Positions 4,366 through 10,656 of a stretch of DNA of 10,664 nt are shown here, one piece after another. The notes under the pieces were generated by a model. The model saw nothing but the letters and a program-made list of their open reading frames with translations, did no database searches and was not told where the DNA came from. The stretch's first letter is position 1. Each line of letters opens with the position of its first letter. The stretch comes from an uncultured Selenomonadaceae bacterium (GTDB lineage: Bacteria; Bacillota; Negativicutes; Selenomonadales; Selenomonadaceae). The stretch lies in NCBI GenBank assembly GCA_902782705.1, contig CACZOL010000032.1, positions 1 through 10,664 on the forward strand, written 5' to 3'. The position numbers and the translations under genes are program-made.

Positions 4366-7080
4366 TTAGTTTTCGTCCGCTCTGGCGTTGAGGTCGGCAA
4401 TGGAAGTCTCGATTTCCTCCATCTTGTAAACTTCGAGAACATCGCCTTCCTTGAAGTCGCGATAATCTTTCAGCGTCAACCCGCACTCGTAGCCCGCCGC
4501 GACTTCCTTCACGTCGTCCTTGAAACGGCGCAGGGAATCCACTTCACCGTCGAACACGACGATGTTGTCGCGAAGGATGCGCACTTTCGAGTTGTTCGTG
4601 ATCTTGCCCTCGAGCACATAGCAGCCGGCGACGAGCACTTTCGAGAACTTCATGACCTGACGAATCTCAACCTTGCCGTCGATGACTTCCTTGTACTTCG
4701 GCGCAAGCATGCCGGACATCGCCGCCTTGACGTCGTTCAGCGCGTCGTAAATGACCTGATATGTGCGGATGTCGATCTTCTCCGTGTCCGCCGCCTTGCG
4801 CGCGTTCGCGTCGGGACGAACGTTGAACGCGATAATGAGCGCGTTGGACGCCGCCGCCAACATGACGTCGGACTCGCTGACCGCGCCGACGCCGGAATGG
4901 ACGATGCTGACGCGCACTTCCTCGTTCTTGTTCAGCGCGAGGAGCGATCCGGTCAGCGCCTCGACCGAGCCCTGCACGTCCGCCTTGATGACGATATTGA
5001 GATCCTTGATATGTCCTTCCTGAATCTGCTGGAACAGATCGTCGAGAGAAACCTTCTTGGACTTCATCAGCTCCGTGCGCTGCTTTTCGATTCGCTTGTC
5101 AGCAATCGCGCGCGCAAGCTTCTCGTCAAGCGCCGCCAGCTCGTCGCCGGCTTCCGGGACATCGGAAAGGCCAAGCACCTCCACCGGCATAGACGGACCG
5201 GCTTTCTTCACGCTTTCCCCGCGATCGTTGATCATCGCACGCACCTTGCCGAACGTCGTGCCCGCGACGATCGAGTCGCCGATGCGGAGCGTACCGTTCT
5301 GCACAAGCACCGTCGCCACCGGACCGCGCCCTTTGTCGAGCTGCGCTTCGATAATGACGCCGCGCGCGTCGCGGTTCGGGTTCGCCTTGAGCTCCTGCAC
5401 TTCCGCAACGAGCAGGATATTTTCCAAAAGGTCGTTGATACCCATCTGCTTCTTCGCAGACACAGGCACCATGATGACGTCGCCGCCCCATTCCTCGGGC
5501 ACCAGCTCATGCTCGGCGAGCTGCTGCTTGACGTGATCGGGGTTGGCGCCGGGTTTATCGATCTTGTTGATGGCAACGATAATCGGCACGTTCGCCGATT
5601 TCGCATGGTTGATGGCCTCGATGGTCTGCGGCATCACGCCGTCGTCCGCAGCAACGACGAGAATCGCGATGTCCGTGACCTGCGCGCCGCGCGCGCGCAT
5701 TGCCGTCAAGGCTTCGTGACCCGGCGTATCGAGGAATACGATTTTCTTGCCTTGGCAGTTGACCTGATACGCGCCGATATGCTGCGTAATGCCGCCCGCC
5801 TCGTGAGACGTCACAGAGGTCTTCCGGATCACGTCCAGAAGTGACGTCTTGCCGTGGTCGACGTGACCCATGACCGTGACGACCGGCGGACGAATCACGA
5901 GCGTCTTCGGATCGTCCTCGATGACCGGGATTTCCGTCAAATCGACCTCCGGCGGCAGCGCCTCCGCCGTCACGCCGAACTCTGCCGCGACGAGCGCAGC
6001 CGTATCGTAATCGATTTCCTGATTGATCGTCGCCGGAACGCCCATCAGGAACAATTTCTTGATGATTTCCGCCGCCGTGTAGCTCATCTTGCTGGCAAGA
6101 TCGCGCACGGCGATCGACTCGCCGATTCTGATATGCGTGGGCCGCGCAATCTCCATCTTCTGCGGCTGCGGCGGCTGGTTCTTGTTCTTGCGGTTCTTCC
6201 TGCCGGGACGATTCTCATTCCGATTGAAACCGCCGTTGTTGAAATTCCCGCTGTTGCTGTTCCTGCGGTCGTCGCGCTGGTTCTTTCCACCACGCTTGCC
6301 GTTCCCGTCGCGGCCACGACGATTCCCGCCGTCGGCTCCGCCGCCGCGGCGATTCCCGTCGCTTACGGGCGTCCCGTTCCGACGCCCCTGGCCCTGATTG
6401 TTGTTCGCGTTCTGCTGCGGACGGGCCACACCGGCTCCCTGCATATGTCCGTTCCTTCCCCCTGTCGGACGATTCTCTCCGCCCTGCTCTGCCGGGCGAC
6501 GTTCTATCGGTTGCTGCGCAGGCGTTTGTACTGCCTGCGGCTGTCTTTCTATCGGCTGCGCCGGCTGCTCCTGCGGACGACGTTCTTCTCGTTCCTCTGC
6601 GGGCTTTTCCCTTTGCTCGGCTGCACGCGCGGCTTCTTCCGCAGCGCGGCGCGCCGCCTCTTCTTTCGCTTGCGCCTCGGCGCGCTCTGCGGCCTCTCTT
6701 GCCTGCGCCGCCGCTTTTTCCTCCGCTTCCTTGGCCGCGCGAACGTCTGCCGCGCGAACGATACGCCGTACCGTTCCCATCACCATCGGGTGCGCCGGCG
6801 CGGGCGTCCTGGCGCCCGGTTTTGGCGGCTGCGGCTGCGAAGTCGTCCGCTGCTGAAGCTGCGCCGGCTGTGCGGGCGTCTTCGCGCCATGCTGCGCCGA
6901 CTGCACGGGCGCGCCCTTCGGCTTTTCTTTCAGCAACTTTTGCAAAAGCTCTCGTTCCTCATCGCTCACGCTCGCGAAATGGTTCTTGACTTCGCGTCCA
7001 TGCTGTGTCAAAAGCTCCATGAGCTTCTTGCTTTCCGTATGGAATTCCTTCGCCAGTTCATATACTCTGTATTTCGACAT
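4366..7080 (-). CDS. infB: Translation initiation factor IF-2
   Basis: IF2 is the GTPase that brings fMet-tRNA to the 30S subunit and promotes 50S joining. The protein is 904 aa. Residues 1-52 (SKYRVYELAKEF start) form the first IF2_N domain. Residues about 110-165 are an Ala/Glu/Arg-rich probable helix. Residues about 165-305 are low-complexity, first Gln/Pro-rich and then Gly/Asn/Arg-rich. A second IF2_N domain follows near 317-370. The G domain has GHVDHGKT (405-412), DTPGHE (451-456), NKID (505-508) and SAK (541-543), all intact. Domains II, III and the C-terminal fMet-tRNA-binding domain fill the rest. GGAGGTG seven bases before ATG sets the start. It follows ylxQ after 31 bp. Confidence 0.98.
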   Translation of the reverse strand: MSKYRVYELAKEFHTESKKLMELLTQHGREVKNHFASVSDEERELLQKLLKEKPKGAPVQSAQHGAKTPAQPAQLQQRTTSQPQPPKPGARTPAPAHPMVMGTVRRIVRAADVRAAKEAEEKAAAQAREAAERAEAQAKEEAARRAAEEAARAAEQREKPAEEREERRPQEQPAQPIERQPQAVQTPAQQPIERRPAEQGGENRPTGGRNGHMQGAGVARPQQNANNNQGQGRRNGTPVSDGNRRGGGADGGNRRGRDGNGKRGGKNQRDDRRNSNSGNFNNGGFNRNENRPGRKNRKNKNQPPQPQKMEIARPTHIRIGESIAVRDLASKMSYTAAEIIKKLFLMGVPATINQEIDYDTAALVAAEFGVTAEALPPEVDLTEIPVIEDDPKTLVIRPPVVTVMGHVDHGKTSLLDVIRKTSVTSHEAGGITQHIGAYQVNCQGKKIVFLDTPGHEALTAMRARGAQVTDIAILVVAADDGVMPQTIEAINHAKSANVPIIVAINKIDKPGANPDHVKQQLAEHELVPEEWGGDVIMVPVSAKKQMGINDLLENILLVAEVQELKANPNRDARGVIIEAQLDKGRGPVATVLVQNGTLRIGDSIVAGTTFGKVRAMINDRGESVKKAGPSMPVEVLGLSDVPEAGDELAALDEKLARAIADKRIEKQRTELMKSKKVSLDDLFQQIQEGHIKDLNIVIKADVQGSVEALTGSLLALNKNEEVRVSIVHSGVGAVSESDVMLAAASNALIIAFNVRPDANARKAADTEKIDIRTYQVIYDALNDVKAAMSGMLAPKYKEVIDGKVEIRQVMKFSKVLVAGCYVLEGKITNNSKVRILRDNIVVFDGEVDSLRRFKDDVKEVAAGYECGLTLKDYRDFKEGDVLEVYKMEEIETSIADLNARADEN

Positions 7081-7111
7081 AGCCCCACCTCCGAAATCCG
7101 TTCAGCCCCGT

Positions 7112-7420
7112 TCACCGGTCGCAAAGCTCCTTTTCCAGCGCTTTCGCAAAACCTTTATCTAAAAGGGCTACCGCTGCCCGATATTCTTTGCCGAGGCATT
7201 GCCCCAGCGTGTCCTTCGTAAGAATCGCATGGACGGGTATCTTTTTCTCCGACGCTTCTTTCAGCAGCGACGCTTTCGTACGCTCCGAAACATCCTGCGC
7301 CACGACCAGCGCCGCCGCCTGTCCTGTGGTTATCGCCTTTCGTATCGCGACGTCCCCGGACGCCGTTTTACCCGCGCGCTGCGCCATGCCCAGCAATCCT
7401 TCGATTTTCTTTTCATTCAT
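7112..7420 (-). CDS. ylxQ: L7Ae/L30e-family RNA-binding protein YlxQ
   Basis: A 102-aa protein of the ribosomal L7Ae/L30e/Gadd45 fold. It starts MNEKKIEGLLGMAQRAGKTA and continues with a glycine/lysine RNA-binding surface (GDVAIRKAI, AALVVAQDVSERTK) and IPVHAILTKDTLGQCLGKEY. Relatives bind kink-turns in RNA; the role of YlxQ itself is not well established. It starts five bases after the ylxR stop and lies upstream of infB, the standard Firmicutes arrangement. It carries no targeting signal and should be cytoplasmic. Confidence 0.9.
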   Translation of the reverse strand: MNEKKIEGLLGMAQRAGKTASGDVAIRKAITTGQAAALVVAQDVSERTKASLLKEASEKKIPVHAILTKDTLGQCLGKEYRAAVALLDKGFAKALEKELCDR

Positions 7421-7425
7421 AAGAT

Positions 7426-7701
7426 TTATGTCCCCGTCGGGAAAAGCTCGGCCCGAAGCGCTTCCAACGTCTCAGCGCCCACCGCGCCCGAAAAAGCTTT
7501 TTCAAAACGGCGGCGCTTCACCGCCGCGTCGAAGCACTCCGGCTTATGGCACACATACGCGCCGCGCCCCGGCTTCTTTCCTGTGAAGTCCACCGAAAAC
7601 ACGCCTTCCGGACTTCGGACGATCCGCACGAGTTCTTTCTTCGGATGGACCGTCTGACAGCCGACGCACATTCTTTCCGGCGTCTTCTTTCCGGCCGCCA
7701 T
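7426..7701 (-). CDS. ylxR: YlxR/RnpM (DUF448) RNA-associated protein
   Basis: A 91-aa protein with the family signature PERMCVGCQTVHPKKELVRIV near the start, then GRGAYVCHKPECFDAAVKRRRFEKAF. The two CxxC-like cysteine pairs and the basic cluster are characteristic. YlxR has been described as a nucleoid- or RNase P-associated regulator (RnpM) in Bacillus; a similar role here is inference. The ATG shares one base with the nusA stop (TAATG), so translation is probably coupled, and a GGAG lies eight bases upstream inside nusA. Confidence 0.92.
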   Translation of the reverse strand: MAAGKKTPERMCVGCQTVHPKKELVRIVRSPEGVFSVDFTGKKPGRGAYVCHKPECFDAAVKRRRFEKAFSGAVGAETLEALRAELFPTGT

Positions 7702-8864
7702 TATTCGTCTCCGACTTCTGCGGAGAAGGACTCCTCGCCTGTGACTTCGACGACGTCCATATTCTCGTCGGGCTCTTCCTCCGCCGCCTGTGACTCGCTC
7801 TTGATGTCGATCTTCCAGCCCGTCAGCTTCGCCGCGAGCCGCGCGTTCTGTCCTTCCTTGCCGATGGCCAGCGAAAGCTGGTGGTCGGGAACGATGACGC
7901 GCGACGCCTTTTCGTCAAGATTGACCGCGACGGAAACGACCTTCGCCGGGCTCAGCGCGTTCGCGATGAAATGCGCCGGATCCTCGTTCCATTTCACGAT
8001 GTCGATTTTCTCGTTCCGCAGCTCCGTCACGACCGCCTGCACGCGCAAGCCTTTATGTCCCACGCACGAGCCGACGGGATCGACATCCTCGTCCCGCGAG
8101 TACACGGCGATTTTCGAGCGCATCCCCGGCTCGCGCGCCACCGATTTAATCTCGACGACGCCGTCGTGAATCTCCGGCACCTCCAGCTCAAACAGCCGCT
8201 TCAACAGCCCCGGATGCGTGCGCGAAACGGTAATCTGCGGACCTTTGGAAGTCCGACGAACTTCGAGGATATACGCCTTGATGCGATCGCCGTAAGCGTA
8301 TGTCTCGCCCTCGATCTGTTCCGACGGCGCCAGCACCGCCTCCGTCCGTCCGAGGTCGATATAGACGTTCCGATTCTCGACGCGCTGCACAAGCCCCGTC
8401 ACGATATCGCTGGAACGGCCGGAGAACTCGTCGTAGATATTGCCGCGCTCCGCCTCGCGAATGCGCTGTACGACGACCTGCTTCGCCGTCTGCGCCGCGA
8501 TCCGGCCGAAATTCGCAGGCGTAACCTCGATCTCAAGGATGTCGCCTTCCTCATAGTCCGGATCGATAGCCTGCGCGTCCGCCAGCGACATTTCCATCAC
8601 CGGATCCGTCAGCTCTTTCACGACGGTCTTGTGCGCGTACACATGAAACTCTCCCGTCTCACGGTCAATCTGTACATGCGCATTCTGCTCCGAGCCGAAA
8701 TTCCTGCGGTACGCGGAAATCAGCGCCGCCTCGATGGCGTCGAACAAGAGCTCCGGCGCGATACCTTTCTCTTTCGCCAGGTCGTCGATTGCCATCAAGA
8801 ATTCTTTTGCCCGGTCGAATTCCTGAACCTTTTTCCTTCCCTTGCCCCTGCTTCTCTTGATCAA
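7701..8864 (-). CDS. nusA: Transcription termination/antitermination factor NusA
   Basis: NusA binds RNA polymerase and nascent RNA and modulates pausing, termination and antitermination. Domains in order are an N-terminal polymerase-binding domain (KEKGIAPELLFDAIEAALI and onward), an S1 domain (GLVQRVENRNVYIDLGRTEAVL), KH1 with GHKG and KH2 with AIGKEGQNARLAAKLTG, then an acidic tail. There are no C-terminal acidic repeats, as usual in Firmicutes. At about 387 aa the length is normal. The start is not ATG: two in-frame TTG codons follow GGGAGG, with spacing of three (8870) or nine bases (8864, preferred). The first ATG lies about 25 codons further on without a ribosome site. The result is a basic N-terminal extension (KRSRGKGRKKVQEF). 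Confidence 0.95.
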   Translation of the reverse strand: MIKRSRGKGRKKVQEFDRAKEFLMAIDDLAKEKGIAPELLFDAIEAALISAYRRNFGSEQNAHVQIDRETGEFHVYAHKTVVKELTDPVMEMSLADAQAIDPDYEEGDILEIEVTPANFGRIAAQTAKQVVVQRIREAERGNIYDEFSGRSSDIVTGLVQRVENRNVYIDLGRTEAVLAPSEQIEGETYAYGDRIKAYILEVRRTSKGPQITVSRTHPGLLKRLFELEVPEIHDGVVEIKSVAREPGMRSKIAVYSRDEDVDPVGSCVGHKGLRVQAVVTELRNEKIDIVKWNEDPAHFIANALSPAKVVSVAVNLDEKASRVIVPDHQLSLAIGKEGQNARLAAKLTGWKIDIKSESQAAEEEPDENMDVVEVTGEESFSAEVGDE

Positions 8865-8896
8865 AATCAAAATCCTCCCATATCGTATCTGATAAT

Positions 8897-9343
8897 CTAA
8901 ATCTCTATGTACAAGCGCACCTGCGCGATCTTCCCCTTCGGTATCGGCGAGCGGCCTTCGAGAATCAGCGCCTCTCCATCAAAGCTTTCCAGTGTGCCGA
9001 CAATCCGTTTCTCCCCGTCTATCGGCTCGTACAACGAAACTTCCACTGCTTTCCCCTTCTCGCGCTCAAAGTCGCGCGGCTTTTTCAGCACACGGTCAAG
9101 CCCCGGCGACGAAACTTCCAACATATACGCTTCCGGCACCACATCCTGCTCGTCCAGCCGCGTTTCCAGCTTCTCGCTCAGCGCCTGGCAATCTTCGATG
9201 CCGATTCCTTCCGGCTTATCGATGAACACGCGCAGATACCAGTCCTTCTCCTTCACGTACTCGACGTCGACCAGCTCCACGCCGCTTCCTTCCAGCAGCT
9301 CTTCCGCGATTCGCCAGACTGCGTTTTCTACCACGTTCGCCAC
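8897..9343 (-). CDS. rimP: Ribosome maturation factor RimP
   Basis: RimP is required for early assembly of the 30S head. The sequence shows GVELVDVEYVKEKDWYLRVF, IDKPEGIGIEDCQALSEKLE, then LEVSSPGLDRVLKKPRDFER, the family signature, and a C-terminal SH3-like domain ending AQVRLYIEI. From GTG at 9343 it is 148 aa, close to the norm. An ATG at 9349 is only one base from GGGGAGG, too near for initiation, whereas the GTG two codons later has seven-base spacing; GTG is therefore chosen, though 9349 or an extended 9385 start cannot be excluded. It is the first gene of the operon, with nusA about 30 bp downstream. Confidence 0.94.
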   Translation of the reverse strand: MANVVENAVWRIAEELLEGSGVELVDVEYVKEKDWYLRVFIDKPEGIGIEDCQALSEKLETRLDEQDVVPEAYMLEVSSPGLDRVLKKPRDFEREKGKAVEVSLYEPIDGEKRIVGTLESFDGEALILEGRSPIPKGKIAQVRLYIEI

Positions 9344-9393
9344 GCACATACCTCCCCGCCGCAGTTCAGGAAACTCCCTCTGCACATAAGAGT

Positions 9394-9419
9394 AAAGAGT
9401 GGGCTCACACCCACTCTTT
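9394..9419 (-). terminator. Leader hairpin upstream of rimP (possible attenuator)
   Basis: AAAGAGTGGG (9394-9403) and CCCACTCTTT (9410-9419) form a perfect 10-bp stem with a six-base loop. On the minus strand it lies between the predicted rimP transcription start (about 9441) and the rimP start codon. The following bases are UUUACUCUU in the orientation of the RNA, a broken U-tract. Hairpins like this, weak as intrinsic terminators, are candidates for NusA-dependent termination. It could also act as a general 5' stabiliser. Confidence 0.55.
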
Positions 9420-9447
9420 TAGTCTGCATCCTATCATTCTGTTATGC

Positions 9448-9477
9448 ATTATAATGCCGCACAGGAGAGTTTGTCAA
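9448..9477 (-). promoter_or_regulatory. Promoter of the rimP-nusA-infB-ribF operon
   Basis: TTGACA (9472-9477) and TATAAT (9448-9453) on the minus strand match both consensus boxes perfectly, with an 18-bp spacer. The -35 box lies in the loop and inner arm of the palindrome at 9453-9501, and the -10 box sits at its outer edge. Transcription would begin near 9441. Confidence 0.75.
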
Positions 9478-9501
9478 GGACAAACTCTCCTGTGCGGCAT
9501 T
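9453..9501. repeat. Perfect 23-bp palindrome with triloop, copy 1
   Basis: Arms 9453-9475 and 9479-9501 are perfectly complementary around a three-base loop. The arm has three parts: AATGCC, a ten-base middle (GCACAGGAGA) and GTTTGTC. The outer and inner parts are identical in the next palindrome at 9531-9579, but the middle differs completely. The rimP promoter overlaps it. No U-tract follows, so it is not an ordinary terminator. Confidence 0.85.
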
Positions 9502-9530
9502 TCCGCGAGGCGGATTTTCCGACGAGCGAT

Positions 9531-9579
9531 AATGCCTTAGTTCATCGTTTGTCTTTGACAAACGATGAACTAAGGCATT
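9531..9579. repeat. Perfect 23-bp palindrome with triloop, copy 2
   Basis: Arms 9531-9553 and 9557-9579 are perfectly complementary around TTT. The arm is AATGCC, a ten-base middle (TTAGTTCATC) and GTTTGTC, so it shares ends, length and loop size with copy 1, 78 bp away. GGCGGAT (9509-9515) and ATCCGCC (9583-9589) flank it as an outer inverted repeat. The position equivalent to the rimP promoter reads AAGACA-18 bp-TATCGC, like a decayed promoter. Confidence 0.85.
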
Positions 9580-9603
9580 TCCATCCGCCAGGCTTTATCA
9601 CAC

Positions 9604-9633
9604 AAAAACGGGAACCTCCTTGCACACGTTTTT
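9604..9633 (-). other. Stem-loop enclosing an orphan Shine-Dalgarno sequence
   Basis: AAAAACG (9604-9610) pairs with CGTTTTT (9627-9633). On the minus strand the 16-base loop contains AAGGAGGT (9614-9621). A TTG nine bases on opens an 11-codon ORF (9570-9605) that ends inside the palindrome at 9531-9579. It may be a leader peptide or a remnant of a lost gene. No longer gene is visible from 9344 to 9701. Confidence 0.3.
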
Positions 9634-9637
9634 CCCT

Positions 9638-9690
9638 TATAATATGAAAGAAAGCGTCCGCCATTTGCGAACGCTTTCTTTCATATTATA
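9638..9690 (-). terminator. Long hairpin after the LysM gene
   Basis: A 20-bp perfect stem (9638-9657 with 9671-9690) continues, after one mismatch, as CGC/GCG around a five-base loop. It lies 12 bases beyond the stop of the LysM gene. The 3' arm is T-rich on the minus strand but lacks a clean U-tract, so it may terminate or protect that transcript. Confidence 0.55.
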
Positions 9691-9701
9691 TGCCCCCAAT
9701 A

Positions 9702-10028
9702 TCATCGCTCCGCCAGTTTGGGGAGACGATCCCGCAAGATCGGCACGCGAAGACTTTGCCCCACGCGAAGCGCACCGTCCGCGGGCAGGCCGTTCACGTC
9801 GATAATCGCTTCGACCAGTTCGCGCGCGTCCTCTTCCTTCGCCGTATAGCGCGACGCAATCGTCCAAACGCTGTCCCTGCGCTCAACCTGCACCGTATCG
9901 AAATCAGCGCTTCGAAGATAATCGTTGCACAAATGGAACGGAGCGATCGCCGCCGCGAAAGCCGCAGCCAACAACAGATGCGCCAGCTTCCCTCTCTTCG
10001 TCTTTTTCCGTCTTTTCATCGCGTCCAT
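9702..10028 (-). CDS. Membrane-anchored LysM protein, YneA-like division inhibitor candidate
   Basis: A 108-aa protein. Residues 1-14 are very basic (MDAMKRRKKTKRGK), residues 15-32 are one hydrophobic span (LAHLLLAAAFAAAIAPF), and residues about 45-97 form a LysM domain (TVQVERRDSVWTIASRY, then VNGL and LRVGQSLRVPI). LysM binds peptidoglycan glycan strands, so the protein should be anchored in the inner membrane with its LysM domain facing the wall. Size and order match YneA, the SOS-induced division inhibitor of Bacillus; that role here is inference. The ATG at 10028 has GGAG seven bases upstream; ATG 10019 is an alternative. A consensus promoter with a LexA-like site lies upstream, and the neighbouring gene is divergent. 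Confidence 0.8.
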   Translation of the reverse strand: MDAMKRRKKTKRGKLAHLLLAAAFAAAIAPFHLCNDYLRSADFDTVQVERRDSVWTIASRYTAKEEDARELVEAIIDVNGLPADGALRVGQSLRVPILRDRLPKLAER

Positions 10029-10069
10029 CCCCCATCTCCGAATCCTTGTTTCCGAAACATGTTTTCTTA

Positions 10070-10081
10070 AAACTTTTGTTC
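10070..10081 (-). promoter_or_regulatory. LexA-like operator candidate over the LysM transcription start
   Basis: GAACAAAAGTTT lies two bases downstream of the -10 box. It matches GAAC-N4-GTTC, the core of the Firmicutes LexA box, except for the last base. A second imperfect palindrome with the core AAACATGTTT lies at 10053-10066. Neither is a perfect match, and the LexA motif of this lineage is not known to me. Confidence 0.35.
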
Positions 10082-10083
10082 TT

Positions 10084-10111
10084 ATTATATCTCCGAAAAT
10101 TTGTTTGTCAA
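10084..10111 (-). promoter_or_regulatory. Promoter of the LysM gene
   Basis: On the minus strand, TTGACA (10106-10111) and TATAAT (10084-10089) are perfect consensus boxes 16 bp apart. The start would lie near 10077, giving a leader of about 50 nt. Such a strong promoter on a potential growth inhibitor suggests tight repression. Confidence 0.75.
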
Positions 10112-10159
10112 TACTTTGGAACAAATTTTCCGCAAAAATTTGTTTCTTTCTCGTCCCGG

Positions 10160-10188
10160 CTGGAATCTCTCACAAAATGTGATATAAT
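10160..10188 (+). promoter_or_regulatory. Extended -10 promoter for the 86-aa gene
   Basis: TGATATAAT carries a perfect -10 (10183-10188) with the TG extension. A weak -35 (CTGGAA, 10160-10165) lies 17 bp upstream. Transcription would start near 10195, giving a short leader to the ATG at 10223. Confidence 0.6.
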
Positions 10189-10222
10189 AGAAGAATAATT
10201 CAAGGAAGCAGAGGAGATTCTC

Positions 10223-10483
10223 ATGACCATTCACGGGGCAGTCATCATTGAGCAAGGCGTGACTTTCGCGGTCATCTCCGTCAAGCCGTTCGTCACGCAG
10301 TACACCGCGCGCGCCACAGCATTCCGACAGGACATTTCTTACTTCTTCCCCAACATGCCGATTATCCTGATGTCGCAGGATGCGAACGGCACGCCGCACT
10401 ATTTCGGCCGGAAAGATATCGTCGAGTTTCTGAAAACCATCCGCGTCGATCAGATTCCATGGAAGGAATATCACGTCTACTGA
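10223..10483 (+). CDS. Uncharacterised 86-aa protein
   Basis: I do not recognise a family. The protein starts MTIHGAVIIEQGVTFAVISV and contains YFFPNMPIILMSQD, then GTPHYFGRKDIVEFLKTI and ends PWKEYHVY. Alternating hydrophobic segments followed by a helix suggest a small cytoplasmic alpha/beta protein. There is no signal peptide, cysteine or long membrane span. Coding is well supported by its own extended -10 promoter, AGGAG (10212-10216) six bases before ATG, and GC-rich third positions like those of the neighbours. It diverges from the LysM gene and precedes a tRNA gene that has its own promoter. Confidence 0.8.
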   Translation: MTIHGAVIIEQGVTFAVISVKPFVTQYTARATAFRQDISYFFPNMPIILMSQDANGTPHYFGRKDIVEFLKTIRVDQIPWKEYHVY

Positions 10484-10521
10484 TTGTTTCTTCCCGCCTG
10501 CGCGAGAATTTCAAAAAAGCG

Positions 10522-10550
10522 TTGACACGCAAAGACGCGCGTGCTATTAT
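10522..10550 (+). promoter_or_regulatory. Promoter of the tRNA-Arg gene
   Basis: A perfect TTGACA (10522-10527) and TATTAT (10545-10550) stand 17 bp apart. Transcription would begin near 10557, about 20 bases before the mature tRNA. Confidence 0.8.
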
Positions 10551-10578
10551 AATATCCGTTGATTGCGAAAGCGGTCTT

Positions 10579-10656
10579 GGCCTGGTAGCTCAGCTGGATT
10601 AGAGTATTTGGCTACGAACCAAAGGGTCGGGGGTTCGAGTCCCTCCCAGGTCACCA
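10579..10656 (+). tRNA. tRNA-Arg (anticodon ACG)
   Basis: All four arms fold. The acceptor is GGCCTGG with CCAGGTC (one G-U pair), the D stem is GCTC/GAGT, the anticodon stem is TTTGG/CCAAA with loop CTACGAA, and the T arm is GGGGG-TTCGAGT-CCCTC. Anticodon ACG, whose A34 is normally edited to inosine by TadA, reads CGU, CGC and CGA arginine codons. The terminal CCA is encoded. Length is 78 nt. No terminator is visible before the window ends. Confidence 0.97.

Noticed and set aside
3964..7221. Long plus-strand ORFs of 626 and 455 codons opposite infB
   Set aside because: They are antisense to a confidently identified IF2, are rich in Arg, His and Asp in the manner of reverse-frame GC-rich DNA, and have no family features.
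9453..9579. CRISPR array
   Set aside because: There are only two units, each is a perfect palindrome with a different middle, and no unique spacers or cas genes are present.
9594..9604. DnaA box or replication origin (TTATCACAC)
   Set aside because: It is a single imperfect match with no cluster of boxes and no dnaA or dnaN nearby.
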